A DNA stretch of 64,000 nucleotides from Abelmoschus esculentus (GCA_035048815.1 JAUCBN010000046.1:10332999-10396998); one strand, 5' to 3'. Counted from the first letter of the stretch, positions 38,146 to 50,190 are shown. The notes: a model not told the origin generated them from the letters alone. Translations and numbers: made by a program.

Positions 38146-39992
38146 TTAGGTTACTGGTGGAGAGCATGCAAATGCATCTCCTAGAATTATTTTCTCCCTT
38201 AGGCCCAATTTGTGAATCGGTTGTGGGCCACTCCTTTGTGCTGTCTGTCCATCCATCTTGGGCTTGATTTTTTTGCCGAACATTCTGCCAAGCAGACTGC
38301 CCAGGCAGGATATCTTATTATCTACGGTGTGGATGACCTTGCATTCCTCTGGATCATCATACTTCCTTAAGTTGTGGAATGCGTTGAGTTTGACTTGTTG
38401 GTCATTGACCCGCATAGTCAACTCTCCTTTTTCCACGTCAATTAATGTGCGTCCAGTTGCTAAAAAGGGTCTCCTAAGGACGATCGGTGCATTGTCATCT
38501 GCTTCACAATCAAGGACAAGGAAGTCGGCAGGAAAAATAAACTTGTCAACTCTTACCAGTATGTCCTCGATTTTGCCTTCAAGTTGCACATAGGATCGAT
38601 CCGCGAGTTGGAGCATCACTGTTGTAGGCTTCGGCCTTCCAATTCCAAGCTTTTGGAAGACGGATCTAGGCATGAGGTTTATGCTTGCTCCAAGGTCGCA
38701 TAGGGCCTTTCCTTCATAACTCTTTCCAATCGCACAAGGTATAGTGAAGCAACCAGGACCTTTTAACTTTGGTGGCATGCGGTTATGCAACATTGCCATG
38801 CATCCCTCGGTAGTAGCCATAGTCTCAAACTCACCTATTCGTTTTCTCTTTGACACCATGTCCTTTAGGAACTTGGCATAGTTGGGCATTTGTTCAATAG
38901 CTTCAACGAACGGTATGTTGATGTGGACTTGCTTCAAGATGTCGAGGAACTTCTTGAATTGTTGATCCTGTTTTGTTTTTTCAACCTTTTCGAGAAAGGT
39001 GGTGGTGGTCTCATTTCATCCAGGGTTTCTTTAGTTTGAAGTTTTATACCTGGCACCACTGGAATTGTTGCTGCCTCGGCAGGCTGCTCAGAAGCTGCAG
39101 AGCTTGCTGCCGGGGCAGTGTTGTCAGCTTCAGTTTGCTCAGCCTCTTCTCTTGCTTGATCTGCTGATTGAGTTTGGCTCTCTGGGATCTTCTCCTTCAG
39201 TTGTAGACCACTCCTAGTAGTGATTGCCTTACACTGTTCATGGTTTATTACCTTAGCAACTTCAGTATTGCTAGGTAGGCCTCCTTGTGGTCTAGTGTTT
39301 ATGCATTGAGCAAACTGCCCAACCTGAGTTTCCAACGTTTTTATGGCTGCTTCTTGATTTTGCAGCCTCATCTCGGTCCTATTCATGAAGGCATCTGTCC
39401 TCTTGATGAAATTACTATCTTCCGCCATGTATGACTCAGTTTTCATCATAAAGGCCTTTAGCGTGTTTTCCAATGAACTTACCGATTGCTGCTGCATCTG
39501 CTGCGGCGACATCGGCTGTTGGACTTGCTGCTGTGGCATCGGCTGCTGAAATCCCGATGGTTGGGTAATTGGGTTTAAGGCATTGTTTGGGTTACTCCAT
39601 GATAAGTTTGGATGCCTCTTCCATGAGGGGTTGTATGTGTTGGACATCACAGTGTTACTGTTGTAGTTCCCAACATACATACCAGTTTCTTGATTCATGC
39701 AGTCAGCGGAACTGTGGTTTCCTCCACATAAGTCATAGTATGAATCAATTACCTTGACCTCACGGGTATTGTGTTGTAACTGTAGGTTTTGCACCATCTT
39801 GGTAAGAGAGACCAATTGTGCTGCCACTAAACTTGATGAATCTAATTCATTTACCGTGGCTTGGCGTCTTACTCCTCCTCGCCTAGATGTAGGAAACTGA
39901 AAGTCATTCTTTGCGAGTTTGTTCAGTATTTCAATAGCTTCCTCAGGTGCTTTGTCCAGGAGTGTTCCGTTTGCCGAGGCATCTAACATCAT
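38146..39992 (-). pseudogene. Athila-type gag C-terminus and aspartic protease
   Basis: Two overlapping frames (38934-39992 and 38146-38937) are joined by a one-base frame change near 38950-38985. The first has a zinc-knuckle-like CGGNHSSADC, a Gln/Met-Pro-rich linker (MPQQQVQQPMSPQQMQQ) and a heptad region (NQEAAIKTLETQVGQF). The second carries the Athila protease active region CDLGASINLMPRSVF, then FLVLDCEADDNAPIVL and RPFLATGRTLIDV. The protease would process gag; without pol it has no enzyme domains to release. The frame runs to a stop at 38146, 0.46 kb before the next ORF. Confidence 0.85.
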
Positions 39993-40019
39993 CCTTGTCG
40001 GGGCATTCGTGGCATTTTA

Positions 40020-40660
40020 AAACATTGTCACTTGTGTCCATAAGGGAAATCCATGTAGAGGACACTTGTGCAATAGCTCTCTGTAGCGTTCCCATGCCTC
40101 GTACATTGGTTCGTCTTTAGCCTGTCGAAAAAAAGTAATTTCATTACGGATTCTATCATATAGATTAGTAGGATTAAAGCGAGTAATGAAATCACGGCAA
40201 AGTTCACTCCAGGAACCAATAGATCTTGCTGGAATGCTATTTAACCAAGCTTTCGTCCTATCCCTCAGTGATTAGGGGAATAACTTTAATCGCAAGACAT
40301 CTTCATGGACTCCTTGGATTTTGAAACAATTGCAGATTTCCATGAAGGATTTGAGGTGCTGCCTTGCGTCTTCAGTTGCAGACCACCAAATTGTCCAATT
40401 GTGTTTAACATATTGAACATAACGGGTTTGAGTTCAAAATGGGCTGCTTCAATCTCTGGTGTAACGACTCCTGGGTTTAATCCGTTTAAGTCTTCTTCAA
40501 GGAAGTCCCTGACAGTGAGCTGCCGCGGCCCAGGTGGCGGCGGAAGTCCTGCATTGCCGGCAGGTAAATTTTGTCCTGCCGGGTGATTTGCCATGGCTCC
40601 TTGGATTTGTCTCCTCAACCTTTGCCTTGTTCTTTCGATCTCTGGATCTAATTCGTACAA
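40020..40660 (-). pseudogene. Athila-type gag, N-terminal and core part
   Basis: An open frame at 40286-40660 (YELDPEIERTRQRLRRQIQG, then a Pro/Gly-rich stretch and TVRDFLEEDLNG) is followed, after a frame change and stop near 40270, by the gag core: TKAWLNSIPARSIGSW and FHKC-like WERYRELLHKCPLHGFP (to about 40020). This is the capsid-like protein of an Athila-class element. It precedes the protease section in the element's order. Confidence 0.8.
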
Positions 40661-40698
40661 GGGGTTGGTTGGATTGGCGCCAAAAACTTAGTTGTCAG

Positions 40699-40716
40699 TC
40701 CCCGGAGATGGCGCCA
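40699..40716 (-). promoter_or_regulatory. Primer binding site, Athila type
   Basis: The minus strand reads TGGCGCCATCTCCGGGGA, six bases inside the 5' LTR. It resembles the TGGCGCC..CCGGGGA primer sites of Athila/Tat elements (tRNA-Asp type). GGCGCCAAAAACTT is repeated 34 bases inward (40677-40690), as a short direct duplication. Confidence 0.75.
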
Positions 40717-40722
40717 AAAACT

Positions 40723-42043
40723 TGTCGCGTGTCAAAAGTGCGCGTTCAGTGCTAGTGGACACATCGCAAGTAATAAGTGATAAGTATATTATCGAGTTAT
40801 CGTCTCCTCAGGGACCGATATACTTAATATGCTTTCTTCACCTCCTTGTTCTGTAAAAAGATAAAAACACAAGTAAGTTGATTTGATTTATCTAAAATAA
40901 CTAAAATAAAAGTAAAGGGTTGAAATAGTAGAGAGAGATAGGCTAGGATCCAGTTGCGTCGTATTGTGGAATTGATTGACTTGTCTCCGTCCAATGCAAT
41001 CGTATATCATTGCCTCGGCAGCACTGCAGTTTACTGCCTGGGCAGCGATAACACTGTCTGCCGCGGCAATCCCTTGCTCGTGGGCAGACTTTACCAAAGT
41101 TCGGCAAAGTGTCCTTGGATGACTTCGCTTATCCCTAAGTCAGAGTGCTGTTGATGACTAGTCCTTGATGATACCTCCCGGCGTGAACCAATTATACTCA
41201 CCAACCAATCTCACACTTCTTTTAGCCGCTGAAACTCTTAACCTATCCCTAGGCCGAGTTAGTATTTTGCGATTGAAACACCGTACTTATCCCTTTCATG
41301 AATCTAACTCTCCCGAGTTTAGATAAATGGATGATCACAATATCCTCTCCCGAGCTCAATTGTGAAACAAGGAATAACAAAGGATAAGCAAACCTTGATA
41401 ATCTTTATTGCATTGAATGAAAGACAAAGTACACTCTCTTCTCACAAATACTCTACAACCTTCACCTAATCCCTAAAACGGTTTAGAACATGGTGGAGAG
41501 GAAAGAAACAAGAGTAGAAGTCGACTCTCTCCTTAAGTATTTTGTTGTATCTTACATTGGGTGGCTAGGTCTTTATATAGGATAGACCTAGGGCAAACCT
41601 TTCCTAAGTAGAATACAACTTGGAGTAGGAAACAAGTTAAGTACATAATAAAATATATTTCCAAGTTTGTATTCGGCTAAAGGGGTTTTTCCGCATAGTC
41701 TTCCTTTGGGCTTTTCCTTGTGCTAGCCAGCTCCGATTCATGGGCTTCAAGTCCAGACACGTTCCTTGGATTTTTGTCTTTCCATCGCCTATAATCTTGC
41801 TTCCTGTCTTTCTGCTGCTGCCTCGGCATCAGGTCCTGCCTCGGCCTTATCTCTGCCGCGGCACTGGTTCTCCTGCACAGATATGAAAACGCAGTAAAAC
41901 GTGCCTTTTTCGTAAATATTATCTATATGAGCATACTTCTAAATATATCACATTGAGTGCATGCATTGGTCCAAGTGGGTGTATATTTGGTAATTAATGC
42001 CCATAAAAGGAGTAAAAAGTGATAGTGTGTTGAGCACTTATCA
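40723..42043 (-). repeat. 5' LTR of the Athila-type element
   Basis: The mate of 33900-35221, with only scattered single-base differences by eye. Minus-strand TATA box near 41571-41579. It carries the same palindromic units. Confidence 0.92.
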
Positions 42044-44654
42044 GATATATTTGTGTTGTGGTGTTGGATATTCGATCTTGAGTCGACTGGGTCCTCGATC
42101 GTGTTTGAGTGTAAAGTGGTTTTGAATTAGTTTAGTTTAAGAATTTGTTGTTCTTGTGAGTAGTAGGTGACTACATCACTGAGGGTGCCTTTGGGAGTTT
42201 TAAAGTGCTTTGTGTGCAAGGTGAAGTGAACATGTTGGAAACTTTCAAGTTATGGTGTGGTTGTGTAATTTTGAGTGTTATGTTTCTATGGTTCAGAACG
42301 TTAAAGAGGTAGAAAATTGAAGTTACGGAGTTGAGGATGTTGTTTGTGACTATGGACAATAATCATGCATAGTATAAGAGCACTTATATGCATATACATT
42401 AGACATCTTAGGAAATGCATGCATTCTTGAACATGACATTAGATTACATTTGCATGCACTTGCATAGGCATCTAGGGTGACATACAAGACTCATGCATAC
42501 ATTGTCCATAACTGCAAATGTTTCCCTCTTGAAAATGAAAGTTTTGTTATGGTCAATCCTTAAGGGAAAAGGGATAGGTTATTAGAGGTGCTTGAAAGAT
42601 ACTCTTGTTGGTACTGAGCCTATTTTGCGGTAGGTCGAGTTATCTTTTTGGTAGAAAAGTAATTCTTGATAAGAATTGGTTAGTTGGGCTTGAATTTGTG
42701 TATGGATGAACCTAGGTTGAGTGCCTTGAGTTTGATGTTAGTTGGGTTTGGTCGTTAGTGAAGCGAAAGGCTGAGTTTCGTAATGTTTCTTCGACGAAAG
42801 TTCAGATTGTGTAAAAGGTGTTGTGTTTGAAGGAAGTACAACTTGGTATTTTTTGTTTGGTATGGTTTAGAAAGTACTGGTTGGGTTCTTGGAAAGGAAA
42901 GAAATATATTGAAAAAAGAATCGAAGTGTTTAAGGATGTGTAACAGTCTTTTGTGGACTTTGAGAGGTTATGGTTATGCCGTTTGGGTTTGTATTTGCAA
43001 GCTGTGTTCTTGAAGAGTTTTAACGAGTTTACCTTGGGTATGGTCAGATTATTGAGAAGTTGTGCGACAGTTATCGCTAGTCATTTTGTAACCTTTAGTG
43101 GGTAAGCAATCTTTTGGGATTTTTTTTATCATCGGGAGGTGTTGAGAGGGTTTGTGATTGTTGAGTTTTCCGTTTACGATTAGTTTTCTCCTATGTTGTT
43201 GTTTCTTAACGCTTAGAAGGATGTTAAGGTGAGTGGACGGAAGAGTAACATTAATCTTGGCTAGGTTAGAGAGACACACTTTTGATCGTGAAATAATCTA
43301 AGTGAGATAAGAGTTGGTTGACCGTAGTACCGTGTTGTTTAATGGTTCATTCAGTGAGTTTTTGTTTGGGAAAAGTTGTGTGTTTAGTACATTCAGGTTG
43401 TTAACGGTGTGTTGCTGAGTTTGTTATGGTGATATATTCTTTATATGAGATATTATATTTTGGATGAGCATGATATTGTGTACTAACATAAAAGGGTTAG
43501 AAGTGTCTTGTGTTGCATGATGGGTTAAATCTAAGTTCCTTAGTGTGGCTTTGGTTGCTTAAGGGTTATGTCTTGACAAGTGTCAGTATAGTGGAGTAAG
43601 TTATGAGTGTTGTGAAGTCAAGAGCAGTGTTGGCTCGATTAAGTTTATCAAAGAGTGTTGGTCTAGTGACAGAGTTATGGTTGAGACTTTTCATCATTAA
43701 AATATTCTGAGGTAAGATGCTATCGGATGTTTGGTGAAGCCGCATGTGTGGGGCACAATTGAGGTTGTGTTGATGGTTTTTAGTTGTGGTGTTGGTTGTC
43801 TTTTATTTCTTTAAGGCACGAATTTGTATTGTATGATGTTGAGTTAGAATGGTATCCTGATCAAAGGTTGTGATAGTCATTTGCAATGAATTTGGAAGTA
43901 AGAAGTTGTATCAAAAGTTTAAAAGTGGTTGATGTTAAGTGGACTTGTTTTGGATGTGGTTGAATTGAAAGTGAATGTTTGTTTTGCTGGTAAGTTAGGT
44001 TTGAGAGTCAGTGTTCTTTGAGAGCGTTGTTGTCTTTAAGAGATGCTAGAGTAGAAGTGTGTGAACAAATCTGTGTAAGTTTTGTGACGTGGTTTCTCGG
44101 CAATTAAGAGAGATTTTTCCTTTGAGATCGATTGGATCTGTTGAATATGTGTGCACGTTTTTTCTAGGTGATCTGATATTTTCTTGTTAAGTTGGTTGAG
44201 CGGTATATTCAAATGTAGTGAGGTTTTTGAGACGGACGTTAGGTTTCCGTTTAAGTTTCAGGTATTCTCTCGTCAATAGGAATGTATTCATTTAAGTGGG
44301 TTATCCAGGTTTGGAAAGGTATGTTAACATATTATAATATGATTCTTCGGGGTTCTTAGTGAAGGTGCTATCGTTTGTATAGTTGTTTGCAATCGTACTC
44401 AATAGTCGTGTGTTCGAGTGGTACTATTTCAGATTTTCTGTTGGTGGAAGTTGTTATGTGTTATTGCGTTGAGCGAGGCTTGGTGGGAAGTTTTGGTTGT
44501 TGACTTGTATGTTAGAATATGCTTGAGGAAGCTAAGCTTGTTAGTAACAGTTTGGAGCTGTAGTCGTTTCTCGAAAGTCGATTGACAATCTTGAGTAAGG
44601 TGAGGCTAGGCCATCGGGAAAAGAAAAAGGGTTTCGTATATAAGAAATTAGGTT

Positions 44655-46417
44655 AAATTTAGGGGTTACACCAAAACTGGTGAAAATATTTTTGTGCAAA
44701 AACTTTAGGACTATCTTCAAATTATTTTTGGGTATAGCCACCGTTTCAACCCATTTGCTCACATAATCCACTTCTAACAAGATATATAAACAATCGTAGG
44801 ATGATGGAAAGGGTCCCATAAAATGGTTCCCCATACATCGAAAAGCTCAATCTCCAAAATGTTTTGCAATGGCATTTCGTTCTTCCTTGAGATGTTCCTG
44901 GTTCATTGACATCTATCACATGCCTTGTAAAATACTTGAGCATCTTTAAAGAGTGTGGGCCAGTAGAATCCTGATTGAAGGACCTCTGCAGCAGTCATTG
45001 ATCTACCAAAATGCCCTCCACACGATGCTGCATGGCAATGGAATAGAATCTCTTTTTTTTTCTTATTCTGGTACACATCGTCGAAGCAATTGGTCATCAC
45101 ATTGCTTGAACAAGTATGACTCATCCCAATAGAAAATTTTGGAATCATGTTTGAATTTCTTTCGACCCTGGCTAGATAAATCAGGAGGCAAAATACTACT
45201 GACAAGAAAATTAACTATATCTGCATACCAAGGTAATGTTGTAGCATATAAAATTTTCTCATCTAGGAAATTTTCCTTAATCTCAAAATCCTCTCCTTAA
45301 CTATTTGAATTTTCTTGCCTAAATAATTGGTCTGCAACTTGATTCTTAGTTCATTTTCTATCTTTTATTTCAATATCAAATTCTTGTAGTAAAATTATCC
45401 ACCTAATAAGCCTAGGCTTGACTACCCGTTTGCACTATCACCCTAGTTCCTATGAGATATGCCCTAAACTTATCAAAGACAAATACTACAGTAATTAACT
45501 CTTTCTCAATCGTTGTGTAATTAATTTGAGCATCATTAAGAGTTCGACTTGTATAATAAATAACATGGAAGAATTTACCTCGTTGTTGACCTAGCACTAC
45601 GCCTACTGCGTAGTCACTTGCGTCACACAATAGTTCAAACGGTTCAGTCTAATCGGGTGGTATGACTGTTAGAGTTGAGGTAAGCTTCTTCTTCAGTTCA
45701 GTAAAGGCACTGTGACATTCATCATTAAAGATAAAAGGTTGATTTTGTTGTAGCAAATTGCAAAGCGACTTAGAAATCTTCGAGAATTCCTTGATGAACC
45801 TCTTGTAGAAGTCAGAATGTCCCAAAAAACTTCTAATTCCTTTCAATGTTGTTGGAGGTTTTACATTCGATAACTATAAAATTACATTTTTCCCAATTAA
45901 ATACAAGGTCGGCTTCTTCACAGCGTTTAAGTACTTTGACCAGGTTACCTAAGAATTTTTCAAAAGTTTCTCCAGACACAGAAAAGTTGTTCATAAATAC
46001 CTCCAAGAATTCTTCAACCATGTCTGAAAAGATTACAAGAATGGAACGTTGAAAAGTTGTTGGAGCATTACATAACCCAAATGACATTTTTCGAAAAGTA
46101 TAGGTTCCATAAGGACAAGTGAAGGTTGTCTTCTCCTGGTCCTCTGATGCTATAGCAATTTTTTTGTACCCAGAATAACCATCGAGGAAGCAATAACAAG
46201 CCTTTCTCACCAATCGATCCAGCATTTGATCGATAAAAGGAAGGGGGAAATGGTCATTCTTTGTTGCTTTGTTTAGCTTCCTTTAGTCCATGCAAATGTG
46301 CCAGCCTATCATTGTCCTTGTCAGGAGGAGCTCGTTGTCCTCAATGGTAATTAATGTAGTGCTTCTTAGGTACACAATGCATAATACTGACCCATGAACT
46401 GTCAGAAATTGGGTATA
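44655..46417 (-). pseudogene. Athila-type pol relic, part 2 (RT core, RNase H, integrase)
   Basis: On the minus strand: RT palm (CFLDGYSGYKKIAIASEDQE and FGLCNAPTTFQR, 45833-46225), in which the expected DD pair of the catalytic YxDD-type motif reads as MNN. Then the thumb (FLGHSDFYKRFIKEFSKI), RNase H (CDASDYAVGVVLGQ, 45412-45630), integrase zinc finger (HCHAASCGGHFG and ACDRCQ, 44903-45205) and integrase core start (MGPFPSSYDCLYILLEVDYV). It ends at about 44660 within the integrase core. It is continuous in order with 50441-51301, from which it is separated by a later insertion. Confidence 0.85.
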
Positions 46418-47581
46418 TGTTGAGTTGATCGATCTTGAAGTATGGCCAAGAGGGGGGTGAATTGGCAATTAAAAGATTGATTGGGAAATTTTTGGTAAAA
46501 ATGAAAAATTTGATGACAAACGATTTATAGTGGTTCAAGCTTCGAAACAAGCTCTACATCCACTACCTTATCTCCCACTAAGGATTTTGAAACCAATTCA
46601 CTATTGAATTCGACCTTTTTCTCGGTTCAAGGGATAACCGTTACAAACAAATCAATTTTCTACCCAAAATTGATTTGGACCTCACAAAGTGTTACAAGAG
46701 ATTAAAGTGGGCTAAAAGGAATTCTCTCACAAGAAATAAATGCCCCAAATACAAACAAACTCTCACCAAACTCAGATTACAAATTATCAAAGTGAAATTA
46801 CAAGAGTTGGGAGCAAAGATATGCAATTAGGTGCTTTGAGTTGGATTTTTGTGCTTGGATGATGCTTGAGGTTCAATAGTTGTTAATGCTGCTTGAACAT
46901 CTTCATTTTATATGTCCTCATTGATTTCTAACCGTTGTGGTTGTTGGAAAATGAAATAAAGACGTTGAGACTTCATCTTCCCGTCATAAATGCTCTTCTG
47001 CAAGTAAAGGTATCGATATTCGGGGAACCTGTTTCGGAACAGCCTATAAAAAGAAAGAGTCATTGTGCATTTAATAGGGAGGGTATCGAAACATGTATCG
47101 ATGCCATTACTAAACTGTAATGGTGGGTATCGAACCATGTTTCGAAACATCTCAACCATATTTAAAGTTTTAACTGCCACCAACGGTCAACTCATTAAAT
47201 GCTAAAATAGCCGTTGGGAATTAAAGGGTGTATCGATACCAGTATCGATACATTGAGTCCTATTTTAAAAGATTTTTAAAACAAATAAAAATACTCGATG
47301 TGGTTCGATACTAGGGTCGAAACATGCGTTTCCAGTGGCATAATGGTATCGAACCATGTTTCGATACTCGTTCTTAGTTTCAAGAACAAAGCTTTAAAAT
47401 GCAGTAGGGTATCGATACCGATTGAAATGGTATCGATACTCTCGTATCAGAACACTTAGAAATTTTGTTTCAAAGTTCTTGGTTTGACTTGAAATCAAAA
47501 ATTTGACTTAAGGACTTAAAAATTTATTATAAAATAGTCCTTATTCATAATTGTTATATCAAAATCAATTTTGGTTTTACA
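46418..47581 (-). repeat. 3' LTR of the Sirevirus-like element
   Basis: On the plus strand it begins TGTTGAGTTGATCG and ends TTTGGTTTTACA. The last 250 bp match 50198-50440. A cluster of TATCGATA-type palindromes spans 47011-47442, including GGTATCGAACCATGTTTCGA at 47345. Confidence 0.88.
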
Positions 47582-47946
47582 ATCTCCCCCTTTTTGATAT
47601 AACAAAACCATTATGAATTTTTAAGTTTAAAAGACACACTTTTAGGTTCCAAGACTTTGAAATAAATTTTAAAAGGATTCTCCCTTAATAGGTGCATAAC
47701 TTTAAATTCTACAAATATTTCTCCCCCTTTTTGTTAGATCAAAATCAATATGAGGCATAACGCATAACAAGCATAGCATATAATTATAATCCATAGCATA
47801 AATATTCAAAATCCAACAAAATATTCCAAAGCATAAAGAAATAACATAGATGCATAAGTCTATATGAAATGATAATGCATCAAGAACTTAAAGAAAAACA
47901 TAACTAGTCCTAAAGCCAAAGCAAAGCAAGGGTAAAACGCTAAGAA

Positions 47947-49138
47947 TCACTCATCGCCCATATCCGCATCATCATCACCATCCTCATCTTCATCACCTTC
48001 ATCGTCATCTTCATCCTCATCATCATCTTCATCTTTGTTGGAAGTGGTTTGCATGTAACGGAGAGCTTCAATGGAGATCCTCATGGAAGTGCTTCGATTC
48101 TCCAAGCCCGTCAATCTCGTATCCAAAGCATCAAAGCGAGAATTGAAATGAGTGGACAAAGAATCAAACCTTCCATCTAGAGAGTCGAACCAAGCATCCA
48201 TACTAGCAAAACGAGCATCCAAACTATCAAACCGTGAGGTGAGAAAGTCCATAAGCTCGATGTTTGGTCCAAGTTGTCGAAGAGGCTCCGGATCAAAAAC
48301 GGGAGGAGGAGGAGGACCGCGAACCCATTCACCATTGGAAGCATATTGAAAATGGGAACGGTTGAGAGAAGTTTCACCTATGGGTTCCTTTACCGATTCC
48401 ACCTTGTCGTAAGAGCAATCAATTCCCAAATGCAAGAATATAGAACTGAGAATGCAAGCATAGGGAAAAGACTTGACAAGAGGAGTGGCACGATTTGAGA
48501 TATGCCACACAATGTCGGAGAAAACAATCTGAGCAAGATTTGGTCGACGAGCTTCACGGAAACATTTCAACCAAAAACTATCAACTTGATGAATCCGGGG
48601 AGTACTTACCGTTTGATGGACGAATCCACCAAGATATAATGAGGTGCAAGAACCGGTCATGAACATCAAGCGAGATAACCGACCCGGTAAAGTATCCGAG
48701 AGAGTCTTCGTCGTCAAGGGCAACATCCTCAAGACCAAAAGCATCAACAAAGGTGCCGACATCGACTCAGAAAGTACGACCCATAAGGTAAGATTCAATC
48801 GCGACAACCTTGCTCTTATCCTTAGATAGAATGCACTTAGCATTAGCATAAAAGAGAAGGACAAGAGTCGGAAAAAACTTGCCGGAATGAGTGAGAAAAG
48901 GCAAAAACTTCCACTCGATGATTTGATCGTAATAGCGAAAGGGAAACTTGTAGGATGTCATGAAGTCAACATCCACACATCGCTCCTTTTTAAGCGAGTA
49001 GTCATGGAAGTTGTTAAAGTTATCAACTCTACCCGGACCATCCAAAAAACGATCAAACACCACAGGCAAATTTACACGAGGAGGACGAGTAGTAGATGAA
49101 CTCCCGGCCTCGGTACGAGCACGTTTCTTTGGAGCCAT
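47947..49138 (-). pseudogene. Envelope-like / putative plant-transposon ORF of the Sirevirus-like element
   Basis: Starts MAPKKRARTEAGSSST at 49138 with a basic, nuclear-signal-like N terminus. It continues with FHDYSLKKERCVDVDF, WKFLPFLTHSGKFFPTLVLL and, after a frame change near 48770, a segment with DVHDRFLHLIISWWI. A second frame change leads to DSFWLKCFREARRPNLAQIV. A heptad-like run of repeated RFDSLDARF units (about 48120-48240) suggests a coiled coil, and the tail is strongly acidic (Asp/Glu over about 30 residues at 47947-48040, a GAT/GAA microsatellite). It shares its general layout with the ORF at 36149-37684. It is downstream of RNase H, where Sireviruses carry an envelope-like ORF. 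Function unknown. Confidence 0.7.
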
Positions 49139-49984
49139 GATCTAGAGATTTTAAAAGAATTGGATTTGTTATATTTAAAAATATGTATGCTCTATCAACC
49201 TAATTCAATCATATTAATCTATAATTCAAGGTATTTGAGGAATTAAAAAAAATTCTTGAAAAACCAGTGAAAACTAATACGAGAAAATTAATTTATATTC
49301 GAATGAAAAAAATTTTGATTTTGAAAATTTTTTGTAGGATAATGAAAACCCATACAATAAGCATTCAAAATATGTTCAAAATCTAAATTTTAACAACCTA
49401 AAAATCAACGAAAATAAGGTTTTTCGAAAATTACCTTGATCATGGATTAGGAAGAATTTGTAGTTTTTGGAGCACTAAAAGTTGATATGATCTTGGCTTT
49501 GATATGTAGAATGAAATCCCCAAAGAGAAACGTTGAAATTGTGGTGAAAAACGATGGGTTTGATGGGTTTTTAAAGGAGTGGCCGACTAGGGTTTGAGAG
49601 GGTTTGTTTGGGTAAGTTTTAGTTTGGTTAAAATTAGGTTTGGGATGATTTAAAGCAATCTGTCGCCTCGTGTATCGGAACAGGTATCGAAACAGCCTGT
49701 TTCGATGCTAGTACCGATACCCTGGAATCGATACAGGTATCGAAACAGGTGTTAGCTGTATCGAGACCCCTTAGCGAGCTTTGCATTTTAGACTTCTAAA
49801 GTACTAAAAATGAGTCTCTAAAGCCCCTATAAGCATGCAAGTGATGTTATGACAAGATTATAGTGCAAAAAAAAGTTCATACTCCCCCTAGCAACATGTA
49901 TAGAAGCAACAAGATACAAAAACAACATAGGCATGATTTTTAATCAAGATTCAAGCAAAAATCATAAAAACAACACTTAAAAGG

Positions 49985-50190
49985 TCAAGATAGGCTAGTT
50001 AGACCTAACTCTCTCCTAAGGGTCCAAAAACGCTCCTTATCCAAAGGTTTGGTAAAAATATCCGCTAATTGGTTTAGGGTGTCAACAAACTCTAAAACAA
50101 CATCATTTTTAGACACATGATCTCTAATAAAGTGGTGTCTAATTTCTATGTGTTTGGTTCTAGAGTGTTGAATGGGGTTCTTGGTAAGAC
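49985..50190 (-). pseudogene. Ty1/copia RNase H C-terminal fragment
   Basis: Minus-strand frame with the classic copia end motif: NPIQHSRTKHIEIRHHFIRD followed by LNQLADIFTKPL. The frame continues to a natural-looking stop at 49985. Upstream sequence jumps directly into LTR, so RT and everything 5' has been deleted. Confidence 0.9.

Larger units (their letters stand above)
34188..41877. repeat. Dispersed TGCCGCGGCA-type palindromes in the Athila-type element
   Basis: Units such as TGCCGCGGCA, TGCCTCGGCA, TGCCTGGGCA and halves CGGCAG recur in both LTRs and in the interior: 34188-34245, 34996-35040, 35967-36005, 36529-36543, 36812-36900, 37419-37430, 37892-38000, 38284-38308, 39070-39120 and 40520-40563. 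They fall in coding and noncoding parts alike, in differing frames. They are absent outside the element boundaries. Confidence 0.8.
33900..42043 (-). mobile_element. Pol-less Athila-type LTR retrotransposon (8.1 kb)
   Basis: Bounded by two nearly identical LTRs (33900-35221 and 40723-42043). It reads on the minus strand in the order 5' LTR, primer site, gag (40660 to about 40020), gag C-terminus/protease (39992-38146), a 0.46 kb gap, a large ORF of the putative plant transposon/envelope-like type (37684-36149), purine tract, 3' LTR. No RT, RNase H or integrase lies anywhere between the LTRs. The high LTR similarity suggests a young insertion despite the broken frames. It sits inside the interior of the LARD-like element. 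No clean target duplication is visible: the flanks are TGAGT on the left and GATAT on the right. Confidence 0.88.
30114..44630 (+). mobile_element. LARD-like gypsy element, 3'-truncated, hosting a nested element
   Basis: It consists of a 2.9 kb LTR (30114-33008), a primer site (33015-33026), then interior at 33009-33899 and 42044 to about 44630, interrupted by the nested element 33900-42043. The interior matches, inverted, 55142-57170 of the second LARD-like element (e.g. GATCTTGAGTCGACTG at 42074). It contains no open pol frame, only short spurious ORFs. The right end is lost where a minus-strand Athila relic begins. Size and lack of coding capacity fit a LARD derived from a Ty3/gypsy parent. 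Confidence 0.75.

Noticed and set aside
47947..48864. A 305-codon frame taken as one intact protein.
   Set aside because: Its first third is out of phase with the conserved frame that continues from 49138; motif continuity requires two frame changes, so it is a broken ORF.
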